From CSSed11-175R1 sp041685735 (GTDB lineage Bacteria; Actinomycetota; Nitriliruptoria; Nitriliruptorales; Nitriliruptoraceae): 64,000 bases of DNA. The translations under genes and the position numbers were made by a program. The stretch's first letter is position 1. Every line of letters begins with the position of its first letter. Location of the stretch: NCBI GenBank assembly GCA_041685735.1, contig JAWLFE010000007.1, positions 1 through 64,000 of the forward strand. Direction: 5' to 3'. Shown here in pieces: positions 34,625-42,476 of the stretch. Under the pieces are notes generated by a model, which made no database searches, was not told the origin of the DNA, and was given only the letters and a program-made list of their open reading frames with translations.

Positions 34625-34692
34625 CCGGTGCCACCTCGACCCTGCCTCGGGCCCACCGCATCGCGGTCGTGCCTCCCGGCCCTGCGGCGGGC

Positions 34693-34743
34693 GAGCCTAC
34701 TGCCCCCGGCCCGGCCGCAGCCGGGCGCGTGGCGAGTAGGCTC
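34693..34743. promoter_or_regulatory. Mirrored divergent promoters, -10 TAGGCT on both strands
   Basis: GAGCCTACT (34693-34701) and its complement AGTAGGCTC (34735-34743) form a 9-bp inverted repeat. Each arm contains TAGGCT: on the minus strand for the ATPase operon (34699-34694), on the plus strand for the 81-aa gene (34737-34742). No -35 consensus. The symmetry suggests co-regulation. Confidence 0.5.
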
Positions 34744-34766
34744 CCCCACGATCCGGGAGGTACGCG

Positions 34767-35012
34767 ATGCGCATGGAGTCCGTGGCGGTGCTGCGCTGGA
34801 TCAGCTCAGCGACGGTCGCTCGTGGCGAGGATGCGGTCGTCGCGGAGCTGGAACCGGCACTCATCGATGCGGTCCGCGGTAACGGGCTGACACCCACCGG
34901 GGACATGAGCATCCGACAGGTCGACCCATCGGAGTACCCCCAGACGCTGGCCGCCAAGCCCGCGGACGACCCCGGCGCCCTGTTGCATCTGGCCGAGGTG
35001 GACGTCGACTGA
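34767..35012 (+). CDS. Small unknown soluble protein (81 aa), divergent from the CIS ATPase
   Basis: GGGAGG lies 6 nt before the ATG and a TAGGCT -10 lies 24 nt upstream, so expression is well supported. The sequence is mixed alpha/beta (V-A-V-L-R-W-I-S-S-A-T-V-A, E-L-E-P-A-L-I-D-A-V) with an acidic end and no membrane segment or cysteines. No family recognised. Its promoter mirrors that of the CIS ATPase operon, so a regulatory or accessory link is possible but not shown. Confidence 0.7.
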   Translation: MRMESVAVLRWISSATVARGEDAVVAELEPALIDAVRGNGLTPTGDMSIRQVDPSEYPQTLAAKPADDPGALLHLAEVDVD

Positions 35013-35039
35013 TCGAGCCGGGGCCGGGATCGGATCCGG

Positions 35040-36029
35040 TCAGAGCATGTCCTCGACCGCGGCGCGCTCCTCCTGGAGCTCCGCGACGGTCGCGTTGAGC
35101 TTGTCCTGGGTGAACTCGGACAGTTCGAGCCCCTGGACGATCTCGTAGGAGCCGGCACCGTCGGTGGTGACCGGGAACCCGGAGATGATGCCGTCGGGGA
35201 CGCCGTAGGAGCCGTCCGAGGGGACGGCCATCGAGACCCAGTCGCCGTCGGAGGTGGGCTTGCCGCCACACCAGTTCGCGACGTGATCGACCAACGCGTT
35301 GGCTGCCGAGGCCGCCGAGGAGGACCCGCGGGCATCGATGATCGCCTTGCCCCGCTGCTGCACGGTCGTCAGGAACTCACCTTCGAGCCAGGCACGGTCG
35401 GTGATGACCTCCGGCAGTGGCCGGCCACCGAGGCGGGCGTTGTCGACGTCGGGAACCATCGTCGGCGAGTGGTTGCCCCAGACAGCCAGGTTGGTGACCT
35501 CGGCGACCGGCACGCCGGCCTTCTTCGCGAGCTGGCTCTTCGCACGGTTCTCGTCGAGCCGCACCATCGCGGTGAACCGGTCCGTCGGCACGCCGTCGGC
35601 GTTGGCCGCGGCGATGAGCGCGTTGGTGTTGGCCGGGTTGCCGACGACCGCGACCTTCAGGTCCGAGGCGCCCGCCGATGCAAGCGCCCGGCCCTGACCC
35701 GTGAAGATCGCACCGTTGTCCTTCAACAGGTCCGCCCGCTCCATGCCCGGACCGCGCGGCTTCGCCCCCACGAGGCAGGCCACGTTCGTGCCGTCGAAGG
35801 CCTCCTCCGCATCGTCGGTCAGGGTCATCCCGGCCAACAGCGGGAACGCGCCGTCGTCGAGTTCCATCGCGACACCCTCGAGCGCACCGAGGGCCGGCGT
35901 GATCTCCAGCATCTGCAGGTGCACCGGCGTGTCGGGCCCGAACATCTGGCCCGAGGCGATGCGGAAGACCAGGGCGTAGCCGATCTGGCCGGCGGCTCCG
36001 GTGATGGCGACACGGACGGGGGTGCTCAT
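35040..36029 (-). CDS. mdh: Malate dehydrogenase (329 aa)
   Basis: Oxidises malate to oxaloacetate with NAD in the TCA cycle. The start at ATG 36029 has AGGAG upstream and gives M-S-T-P-V-R-V-A-I-T-G-A-A-G-Q-I-G-Y, the nucleotide-binding motif of cytosolic-type MDH. Further hallmarks are M-V-R-L-D-E-N-R-A-K-S-Q-L-A, W-G-N-H-S-P-T-M-V-P-D with the catalytic His, and G-V-P-D-G-I-I-S-G-F-P-V near the C-terminus. Full length. It lies 41 bp after folD on the same strand, and may be cotranscribed with the folate/purine genes. Confidence 0.96.
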   Translation of the reverse strand: MSTPVRVAITGAAGQIGYALVFRIASGQMFGPDTPVHLQMLEITPALGALEGVAMELDDGAFPLLAGMTLTDDAEEAFDGTNVACLVGAKPRGPGMERADLLKDNGAIFTGQGRALASAGASDLKVAVVGNPANTNALIAAANADGVPTDRFTAMVRLDENRAKSQLAKKAGVPVAEVTNLAVWGNHSPTMVPDVDNARLGGRPLPEVITDRAWLEGEFLTTVQQRGKAIIDARGSSSAASAANALVDHVANWCGGKPTSDGDWVSMAVPSDGSYGVPDGIISGFPVTTDGAGSYEIVQGLELSEFTQDKLNATVAELQEERAAVEDML

Positions 36030-36070
36030 GGTGGCTCCTGCAACGACGTCGAGGTTGCTCATCAGCCTAG

Positions 36071-36943
36071 TCAGCGACGCGGCAGCCCCCGTCGGGCGCG
36101 CGCGGCCTCCAGCGTGTTCTGCAGCAGCATCGTGACCGTCATCGGCCCGACCCCGCCGGGGACCGGGGTGATGGCCTCCGCGACCTCCGCGACCTCGTCG
36201 TACGCGACGTCGCCGATGAGCTTGCCATCATCACCGCGGTTGGTGCCGACATCGATCACGACCGTGCCGGGCGCCACCATGTCGGCCGTCACGAGCCCGG
36301 CGACACCCACGGCCGCGATCAGCACATCGGCCTGGCGACACACGCCGGCCAGGTCACGCGTGCGGGAGTGGGCGAGGGTCACGGTCGCATCGCGGCCCTT
36401 CAGCGTGAGCATGACCGACAGGGGTCGACCCACGAGGTTGGATCGGCCCACGATGACCACGTTCGCGCCGGCCACCTCGACACCGGCGTGGTCGAGGATC
36501 TCCAGCACGCCGTAGGGCGTGCAGGACAGGAAGGTCGGGTCGCCGACGGCCAGCCGGCCGGCCGTGTACGGGTTCAGCGCGTCGACGTCCTTGTCGGGGG
36601 TGATCAGCTCCTGGACCGGTCGGGGATCGAGGTGATCGGGCAGCGGCAGTTGGACCAGGATGCCGTCGATCTCATCGTCCTCGTTGAGGTCGCGCACGAC
36701 CCGTTCGAGCCCCTCCTGGGCCGTGTCGTCCGGCAGCACGATCTGGCGGGAGACCATCCCTGCGGCTTCCGAGGCGCGATGCTTCATCCCCACGTAGACC
36801 TGGGATGCGGGATCCTCGCCGACCAGGACCGCGGCCAGCCCGGGGACGATCCCGTGCTCCGCCGTCAGCGCGGCGACGTCGGCCGCGATCCGTGCCCGGA
36901 CCTCGGTTGCCAATGCCTTGCCGTCCAGCACGCGTGCGGTCAT
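36071..36943 (-). CDS. folD: Bifunctional methylenetetrahydrofolate dehydrogenase/cyclohydrolase (290 aa)
   Basis: Interconverts methylene- and formyl-tetrahydrofolate, supplying formyl-THF for purine synthesis. Signature pieces are V-G-E-D-P-A-S-Q-V-Y-V-G-M-K, G-I-L-V-Q-L-P-L-P, P-D-K-D-V-D-A, the Rossmann segment V-I-V-G-R-S-N-L-V-G-R-P, and T-P-V-P-G-G-V-G-P-M-T. All expected active-site segments are present. It follows purH and purN, whose products use formyl-THF, so the neighbourhood is coherent. Confidence 0.97.
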   Translation of the reverse strand: MTARVLDGKALATEVRARIAADVAALTAEHGIVPGLAAVLVGEDPASQVYVGMKHRASEAAGMVSRQIVLPDDTAQEGLERVVRDLNEDDEIDGILVQLPLPDHLDPRPVQELITPDKDVDALNPYTAGRLAVGDPTFLSCTPYGVLEILDHAGVEVAGANVVIVGRSNLVGRPLSVMLTLKGRDATVTLAHSRTRDLAGVCRQADVLIAAVGVAGLVTADMVAPGTVVIDVGTNRGDDGKLIGDVAYDEVAEVAEAITPVPGGVGPMTVTMLLQNTLEAARARRGLPRR

Positions 36944-37012
36944 CCCGGAACCTCCCGGTCGGTGGTGGGCCCCTTCGGACCCGGTTCGGACTCGGTGTCG
37001 CGATCGTCGCGA

Positions 37013-38554
37013 TCAGTGGCGGAAGTGGCGACGGGCGGTGAAGACCATCGGGATGCCGTGTTCGTCGGCAGCGGCGATGACCTCCTCGTCACGCACCGAT
37101 CCGCCGGGCTGGACGATAGCGGCCACACCCGCCGCCGCCGCGGCGTCCGGGCCGTCCCGGAACGGGAAGAACGCATCGCTGGCCAGCACCGCACCGGTGT
37201 GGCGCTCGCCCGATCGCTCGACCGCCAGACGGACACTGTCAACTCGACTCATCTGCCCGGCACCGACCCCCACGAGCTGCCGGTCCTTCGCGAGCACGAT
37301 GGCGTTGGACTTGGTGTGCTTGCACACCGTCCACGCGAACCGCAGATCGGCCAACGTCGCCTCGTCCGGCTGCGCCGAGGTGACCACCCGCCACTCGTCC
37401 CACGGTTCGTCACCGACATCGGCATCCTGGACCAGGAGTCCGCCGGTCACGCTCCGGATCTGCCAGGCTCCCTGCGGCCGTCGCGCCGAGGGCATCGACA
37501 GGATCCGTAGGTTGGCCTTGGTCCGCAGCACCTCGAGCGCCGCATCCTCGAACCCCGGCGCGATCACGACCTCGGTGAAGACCTCGATGATCCGCTCGGC
37601 CGTCGCGGCATCGATCGGTCGGTTGCTTGCCACGATGCCGCCGAAGGCACTGACCGGGTCCCCCTCCAGGGCGCGCTCGTACGCGGTCGCCAGGTCGGCG
37701 GCGACCGCCATCCCGGCGGGGTTGGTGTGCTTGATGATCGCCACACAGGGCTCATCGAGGTCGATGGCCATACCCCAGGCCGCGTCGGTGTCCAGGAGGT
37801 TGTTGTACGAGAGCTCCTTGCCCCCGAGCTGCTCCGCCGCTGCCAACCCGCCGACGGAACCGTCGGTGTACAGGGCGGCCGCCTGGTGGGGGTTCTCGCC
37901 GTACCGCAGCACCGCGGTCCGCGGTAGCGCGATCGACAACTGCTCGGGGAGTGCGTGCTCGCGCTGGAACCAGGTGGCGACGGCCGCGTCATAGGCTGCG
38001 GTGTGCTGGAAGGCGGTACTCGCCAATCGACGGCGCAGGTCATCGGTCAAACCCCCGTGCTCGCTGATCTGCGCGAGCGCCTCGTCGTAGTCCGCCGGAT
38101 CGACCAGGACGCCGACCGACCGGTGGTTCTTCGCCGCGGCACGCACCATGGTGGGTCCACCGATGTCGATCATCTCCACGACGTCGGCCTCCGTCGCACC
38201 AGCGGCCACGGTGTCCTGGAAGGGGTAGAGGTTGACCACCACCAGGTCGATCGGTCCAACCTCCAGCTCATCGAGTTGTGCGAGGTGCTCGTCCACGTGC
38301 CGGTCGGCGAGGATGCCCGCGTGGATCCTCGGGTGCAGCGTCTTGACCCGCCCGTCGAGGCACTCGGGGAACCCGGTGACGTCGGCGACCTCGGTCACCT
38401 CGATCCCTGCATCCCGGATGACACCAGCCGTCGAGCCGGTCGAGAGGATCTGCACGTCGGCAGCCGCCAGCGCAGCGGCCAGCTCCGCGACCCCGGTCTT
38501 GTCGAAACAGCTGATCAACGCGCGCCGGACCTGCATCGTCTGGTCGGTGGTCAC
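37013..38554 (-). CDS. purH: AICAR transformylase/IMP cyclohydrolase (513 aa)
   Basis: Catalyses the last two steps of de novo IMP synthesis. The N-terminal cyclohydrolase domain has I-L-S-T-G-S-T-A, V-K-T-L-H-P-R-I-H-A-G-I-L and V-V-N-L-Y-P-F; the C-terminal transformylase has K-H-T-N-P-A-G-M and S-D-A-F-F-P-F-R-D-G, and ends with the normal R-H-F-R-H. Length is typical. Its start overlaps the purN stop as ATGA (38551-38554); a second in-frame ATG is six codons in. Confidence 0.98.
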   Translation of the reverse strand: MTTDQTMQVRRALISCFDKTGVAELAAALAAADVQILSTGSTAGVIRDAGIEVTEVADVTGFPECLDGRVKTLHPRIHAGILADRHVDEHLAQLDELEVGPIDLVVVNLYPFQDTVAAGATEADVVEMIDIGGPTMVRAAAKNHRSVGVLVDPADYDEALAQISEHGGLTDDLRRRLASTAFQHTAAYDAAVATWFQREHALPEQLSIALPRTAVLRYGENPHQAAALYTDGSVGGLAAAEQLGGKELSYNNLLDTDAAWGMAIDLDEPCVAIIKHTNPAGMAVAADLATAYERALEGDPVSAFGGIVASNRPIDAATAERIIEVFTEVVIAPGFEDAALEVLRTKANLRILSMPSARRPQGAWQIRSVTGGLLVQDADVGDEPWDEWRVVTSAQPDEATLADLRFAWTVCKHTKSNAIVLAKDRQLVGVGAGQMSRVDSVRLAVERSGERHTGAVLASDAFFPFRDGPDAAAAAGVAAIVQPGGSVRDEEVIAAADEHGIPMVFTARRHFRH

Positions 38555-39264
38555 GGGGTCTCCTCCTGCTGATCGTCGGGGTGCTGATCGTCGGGGTGCT
38601 GATGATCGGGGTGCGGACGGATCACGACGGTCCGATCGCGGACCTCCAGGCGATCCTGGCAGAGCAGACCGATGCAGGCCGGGAACAGCTCGTGCTCGAC
38701 CGCTCTGATGCGGTCGTGGAGGCTGGCCTCGGTGTCGTCGGAATGCACCTCGACCGCCTGCTGGGCGACGATGGGGCCATGGTCGACCTGATCGTCGACC
38801 AGGTGCACGGTCGAACCGGTGACCTTGACCCCGAACTCCAAGGCATCACGGACGGCGTTGGCACCACGGAACGCCGGGAGCAGCGAGGGATGGGTGTTGA
38901 TGACCCGACCCGGCCACGTGCCGACGAACGCGCCCGACAGCACCCGCATGAAGCCGGCCAGCACGATCACCTCGGGGTCGTGGGCGAGCAGACCGGATCG
39001 CAGCGCCTCCTCCCAGGTGGCGCGATCCGGATGGTCGCTCAGGGCCTCGACCACCGTCGGCACGCCCGCCGCTTCGGCCCGCACCAGGCCGTAGGCGTCG
39101 GGCCGATCCGCGCCCACCACCACGACCTCACCACCGAACGCCGGATCCGAGGCAGCCCGGTCCAGGACCGCCTGGAGGTTCGAGCCACTCCCGGACACCA
39201 GCACGGCCACACGCCGGGGGCTGACCAGCATGGCTGCGGACGCATCGATGGGCACGGACGACAC
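38551..39264 (-). CDS. purN: Phosphoribosylglycinamide formyltransferase (237 aa)
   Basis: Transfers a formyl group from formyl-THF to GAR. Recognised by V-L-V-S-G-S-G-S-N-L-Q-A near the N-terminus, I-N-T-H-P-S-L-L-P-A-F with the catalytic His and Asn, and T-V-H-L-V-D-D-Q-V-D-H-G-P-I. The GTG at 39264 is used here; the ATG at 39231 would give a more standard N-terminus, and neither has a good ribosome-binding site. The C-terminus carries a short H-P-D-D-Q repeat, an odd extra tail of about 20 residues. Coupled to purH. Confidence 0.95.
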   Translation of the reverse strand: MSSVPIDASAAMLVSPRRVAVLVSGSGSNLQAVLDRAASDPAFGGEVVVVGADRPDAYGLVRAEAAGVPTVVEALSDHPDRATWEEALRSGLLAHDPEVIVLAGFMRVLSGAFVGTWPGRVINTHPSLLPAFRGANAVRDALEFGVKVTGSTVHLVDDQVDHGPIVAQQAVEVHSDDTEASLHDRIRAVEHELFPACIGLLCQDRLEVRDRTVVIRPHPDHQHPDDQHPDDQQEETP

Positions 39265-39306
39265 CTCGGCTCAACTGGGACGACGGTCGGTCCACGACCC
39301 GGACCG

Positions 39307-40115
39307 ATGAGACCGGCCCCGATCCTAACGGGCGGGCCTCGCCCGGGGCGGGGCGAGGAGCTGGCCGTCACCGGGACCGATGTGGGCGCGCAACCCACCA
39401 ACGACACGGCCCGTGCGGATCTCCGAGCCGCGGAAGAGCGGCTCGATCGGCTCAGCGACGAGTTCAACGGAGCGGTCGACGACGACAACCTGGCGCAGCA
39501 GGACCTCGAGGTGGCCCGACTGGCGGCCGCCGAGGCGGATGCCGGGCTCGTCGCGTTGCGACACGAGCGCGTGCTGCTCACCGACGCGACCACGATGCAC
39601 ATCCGGCAGCTGCACAAGCTCGGACCGACGATCGAGCTGACGTCGATGTTCTCCGCCAGAGCCGCCGGCGACGCCAGTCAGCGCACCGCGTTGCTGCGTC
39701 GCGTCCAGCGAGCAGCCAGCAGACCGACCTGGAGAGCCTGGGGGCAACGGCCGCGTCCCTGGAGGTCGCCGAAGCCCGCCTGATCGAACAGCGGGACGCC
39801 GCCGTCACACAGGCTGCCCGGGTCGAGCAGCAGCGCGACCGGATGGAGCGCACGCTCGCGGCCCAGCAGGTTGAGGTCGCCGAACTCGAGGTCACGCTGC
39901 CACGGACATCGGCCAGCCAGTTCGCCAACCTCCGGCGCGTCTCGCGCGGTGAGCTCCAGCCCGGCGACCTGGTGTTCGCCGGTTCGCCCCGCGTGCACCA
40001 CGTCGGCATGTACATCGGCGACGGCCAGATCGTGCACTCCCCACGGGCCGGCAAGCCGGTCGAGATCCGGTCCATGCAACGCTCCGACCTCCGGGGCTTC
40101 GGTCGCCCGGGCTGA
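39307..40115 (+). pseudogene. Decayed RipA-like NlpC/P60 peptidoglycan hydrolase
   Basis: From ATG 39307 one frame encodes a coiled-coil (D-L-R-A-A-E-E-R-L-D-R-L ... L-H-K-L-G-P-T-I-E-L) typical of RipA-type hydrolases, until about 39705. The coiled-coil then continues in another frame (Q-Q-T-D-L-E-S-L-G-A ... R-V-E-Q-Q-R-D-R) into the C-terminal part of an NlpC/P60 domain (L-P-R-T-S-A-S-Q, P-G-D-L-V-F, H-H-V-G-M-Y-I-G) ending at 40115. The block that should hold the catalytic Cys (D-C-S-G-L-V) is absent, being replaced by a direct junction of coil to LPRTS. No signal peptide is visible either. One frameshift plus an internal deletion make it non-functional. Confidence 0.75.
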
Positions 40116-40126
40116 CCGAGGTCGGA

Positions 40127-40363
40127 TCACGGCCCTTCGGCGCCGTCCTCGAGCACCGCGGTGGCGATCCGTCGGGCCTCATCGATCCGGGCCTCGTCGA
40201 CGAAGATGCGCACCCCCCAGTCGGCGGCCGAGACGAACCGGGTGAACCGACCCGGGCTCTTGTGCCACCAGACGATCTCCGCGGCATCGAGCCCATCGGC
40301 GATGGCCATCGCATTGCCATCCTCGAACTGTCCGAGTTCGACCGTCCTGACGCGATCGGTCAT
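40127..40363 (-). CDS. Small unknown protein (78 aa)
   Basis: A compact acidic alpha/beta protein with the segments V-E-L-G-Q-F-E-D-G-N-A-M-A-I-A-D-G-L and W-G-V-R-I-F-V-D-E, and no membrane span. The pattern vaguely recalls DUF2007-type signal-transducing ferredoxin-like domains, but I do not claim it. It is convergent with the decayed NlpC/P60 gene (11-bp gap) and is followed upstream by a small membrane protein on the same strand. Confidence 0.65.
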   Translation of the reverse strand: MTDRVRTVELGQFEDGNAMAIADGLDAAEIVWWHKSPGRFTRFVSAADWGVRIFVDEARIDEARRIATAVLEDGAEGP

Positions 40364-40421
40364 GGCGAGCCCCGTCCACGGTCGTCGCCCCGCGCCTGGC
40401 CCGTGGCACCTGGTGTCGTCC

Positions 40422-40718
40422 TCATGCTGCGAGCCTCCGCAGGCGGAACGCCTTGACGAAGCACCACACCGAGGCCCCGACGAGCGGCAGGCCGGCGAGG
40501 AGCACGCGCAGGTCCCCGGGGCCGATCAGCATGGTCAACGCGTTCGCCCCCGTCATGATCAGCACCCCGGCACTGGTCCAGACCGTGGCCTGGGCGCGCA
40601 GGTTGTCGGGGTCCCCCGGCTCGCTGGACCGGAAGCGCCGGTAGCCGAGGAACATCGCCACCAGTGCCGCGATGCCGGCGACGAACGTGGCCAGTTCGAC
40701 GACCATCGTGGCGGTCAC
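40422..40718 (-). CDS. Small three-span membrane protein (98 aa)
   Basis: Three hydrophobic segments (about 5-24, 46-66 and 70-90), with basic loops (Y-R-R-F-R, F-R-L-R-R) that place the C-terminus inside. No motif or family is recognised. It is separated by 58 bp from the 78-aa gene and lies upstream of the tRNA-Leu gene on the other strand. Confidence 0.65.
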   Translation of the reverse strand: MTATMVVELATFVAGIAALVAMFLGYRRFRSSEPGDPDNLRAQATVWTSAGVLIMTGANALTMLIGPGDLRVLLAGLPLVGASVWCFVKAFRLRRLAA

Positions 40719-40830
40719 AGGTGCGCTCCGGGCTGCGGGGACATCGAGGGACTGCGCACCTGTCGCTCCGGCGCGGCAGCCCCCGCACGGTACCGACGCG
40801 GACCGGCGGTCCGTGCCGGTCCTGCCCGCG

Positions 40831-40836
40831 TAGGCT
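40831..40836 (+). promoter_or_regulatory. -10 element TAGGCT of tRNA-Leu
   Basis: TAGGCT lies 12 nt before the mature 5' end of the tRNA, in good position for a -10. No clear -35. Confidence 0.4.
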
Positions 40837-40848
40837 TCGCGCAGACCC

Positions 40849-40935
40849 GCGGGCGTGGCGGAGTCGGCAGACGCAGGGAACTTAAAATTCCCCGGGCGAG
40901 AGCCCGCGTGGGTTCGAATCCCACCGCCCGCACCA
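40849..40935 (+). tRNA. tRNA-Leu(UAA), CCA encoded
   Basis: An 87-nt class II tRNA: acceptor GCGGGCG pairs with CGCCCGC, D-loop segment GGCGGAGUCGG, anticodon stem GGGAA/UUCCC with loop CUUAAAA giving anticodon UAA, a variable arm CGGGCGAGAGCCCG, and the T-arm GUGGGUUCGAAUCCCAC. It reads UUA, which is rare in high-GC actinobacteria (the bldA type in Streptomyces). A 12-bp copy of the 3' end (CCACCGCCCGCA) is repeated directly after it (40933-40944). Confidence 0.97.
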
Positions 40936-40949
40936 CCGCCCGCACCGGG

Positions 40950-42407
40950 TCACGACGAGCCGACCTCGGCCTGATCGGGCGTCCCAGCATCCGTGGCCCG
41001 CCCCTCGGCGGTGAGCCGGACCAGCGGCCCCTTGGAGAAGGGCGAGGGTCCCGTCAGCGTCACACCGGCAGCCTCCCACGCCGCCCGCGGCAGGCCCACA
41101 TCGGCGAGGTAGGTGTCCCCGACGTAGGGCTGCACGATCGCCTCGTTCAACGCCATGGTCGGCAGCCCGATCACCACGGTCACGTCTGCGGTGATGCACG
41201 CTCCCTGGAGCCCGATGTCGGCCGACACCCCACTCGGCAGGTCCAGGCCGATCACCGGGACGTCATAGCGGCGCAGCCACGTCGCCGCCACCTCGGGGAG
41301 GGCACGCAACGGCGGCTCGGCACCGATGCCGAGCATGGCGTCGATGACGACCTCGCCGGGCGGCCCCACCTCCTCCAGCCCGTCGGGTGCCACAGCCCGG
41401 ACGGGGACCCCGGCGTCACGCAGCAGGTGCGTCTGTTGCGGGAAGCGCGGCGCCCCGACGGTCAGGACCTGCACCTCGGCGCCGGCACTGGCCAGCAGGC
41501 GCGCCGCGGCCAGCCCGCCCGCACCGTTGCTGGACGGCCCCGCGAGGATCGTGACCACGACCCCGTCGGTGTCACCACCCCGCAACCGGCGGACCGTGTG
41601 GGCCAGGGCCCGGCCGGCGTGCTCCGCTCGACGCACCGCGTCGTCGCCACGCTCATCGGCCCATGCCCGGGCACGACGGATCTGGTCAGCGGTGACGTGG
41701 GGGAGCAGCGACTGCTCGAGGGCCGGCAGGTCACCCTCCAGCCGGGCGCGTCGCTGCCACGACGGGGCCGATTCCCACGGACGCACCGCCCGGTCGTCGC
41801 CCAGGGATTCCGGGGTCGCCCCGCGGTTCCAGTCCTCGACCGCGACGTCGAGCAGCAGCGACATCACGACCGCCGTCGCTCCCCACAACAGGTCGTCGTC
41901 GAGTTGCCAGGCCCAGGTCGAACCCCGGAGCGACAACGGGGCATGACGCCAGCGGTCGGGGTCGAGCAGGTGGGTGAGGGGCACACGCAGGACCTCGTCG
42001 ACCTCCCAGGGGTTCTCCGTGAGTTGGTGCGGTGCGACCCACCGCGCGACCACCGGGACGACCCAGAACCGGGAGGGCGGGATGTAGAAGGTCGGTCCGG
42101 ATCCGACCACCTCGACGCTGTCGGATCGCAGGCCCACCTCCTCGTGCGCCTCACGAAGCGCTGCATCATGGATCGTCTCGCCAGGGTCGAGGCGTCCGCC
42201 GGCGAACGAGACCTGTCCGGGGTGGGACCGAAGATCGCGGCGACGACGCGTGAGCACGACCCGCGGCCCCTCGTCGGTGTCCTCGAGCACCACCAGGACG
42301 GCGCCGACACGTGCGTCCGCGGGCGGTGTCCTGGCTTCCTCGGGCACCTCGGCGAGCGCTGCTCGGAGCCGGGCCCAGAACACCTCGGGCTGCAACCGCG
42401 GGTCCAT
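40950..42407 (-). CDS. Nudix (CoA pyrophosphatase-like) - YjeF_N (NAD(P)HX epimerase-like) fusion (485 aa)
   Basis: The ATG at 42407 is preceded by GGAGGAGG. The N-terminal half is a Nudix hydrolase with the box G-G-R-L-D-P-G-E-T ... R-E-A-H-E-E-V-G and the upstream Q-V-S-F-A pattern of NudL/CoA pyrophosphatases. After a linker (about 190-255) a YjeF_N domain begins: I-L-A-G-P-S-S-N-G-A-G-G, V-V-I-D-A-M-L-G-I-G, and I-G-L-D-L-P-S-G-V-S-A-D. YjeF_N epimerises damaged NAD(P)HX. No ADP-dependent dehydratase domain is attached, unlike the common YjeF. Combining nucleotide clean-up with cofactor repair in one chain is logical, but the fusion looks uncommon. Confidence 0.85.
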   Translation of the reverse strand: MDPRLQPEVFWARLRAALAEVPEEARTPPADARVGAVLVVLEDTDEGPRVVLTRRRRDLRSHPGQVSFAGGRLDPGETIHDAALREAHEEVGLRSDSVEVVGSGPTFYIPPSRFWVVPVVARWVAPHQLTENPWEVDEVLRVPLTHLLDPDRWRHAPLSLRGSTWAWQLDDDLLWGATAVVMSLLLDVAVEDWNRGATPESLGDDRAVRPWESAPSWQRRARLEGDLPALEQSLLPHVTADQIRRARAWADERGDDAVRRAEHAGRALAHTVRRLRGGDTDGVVVTILAGPSSNGAGGLAAARLLASAGAEVQVLTVGAPRFPQQTHLLRDAGVPVRAVAPDGLEEVGPPGEVVIDAMLGIGAEPPLRALPEVAATWLRRYDVPVIGLDLPSGVSADIGLQGACITADVTVVIGLPTMALNEAIVQPYVGDTYLADVGLPRAAWEAAGVTLTGPSPFSKGPLVRLTAEGRATDAGTPDQAEVGSS

Positions 42408-42476
42408 CCGGGCCTCCTCCATCTCCACGTCCAACGGCAGCTGGGCATCGAGCCACACCGCGCCTGCCCGGGCCGG

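Noticed and set aside
35012..35040. Terminator between the 81-aa gene and mdh
   Set aside because: Only short, imperfect complementarity (GGAT/ATCC) is visible in the 27-bp gap.
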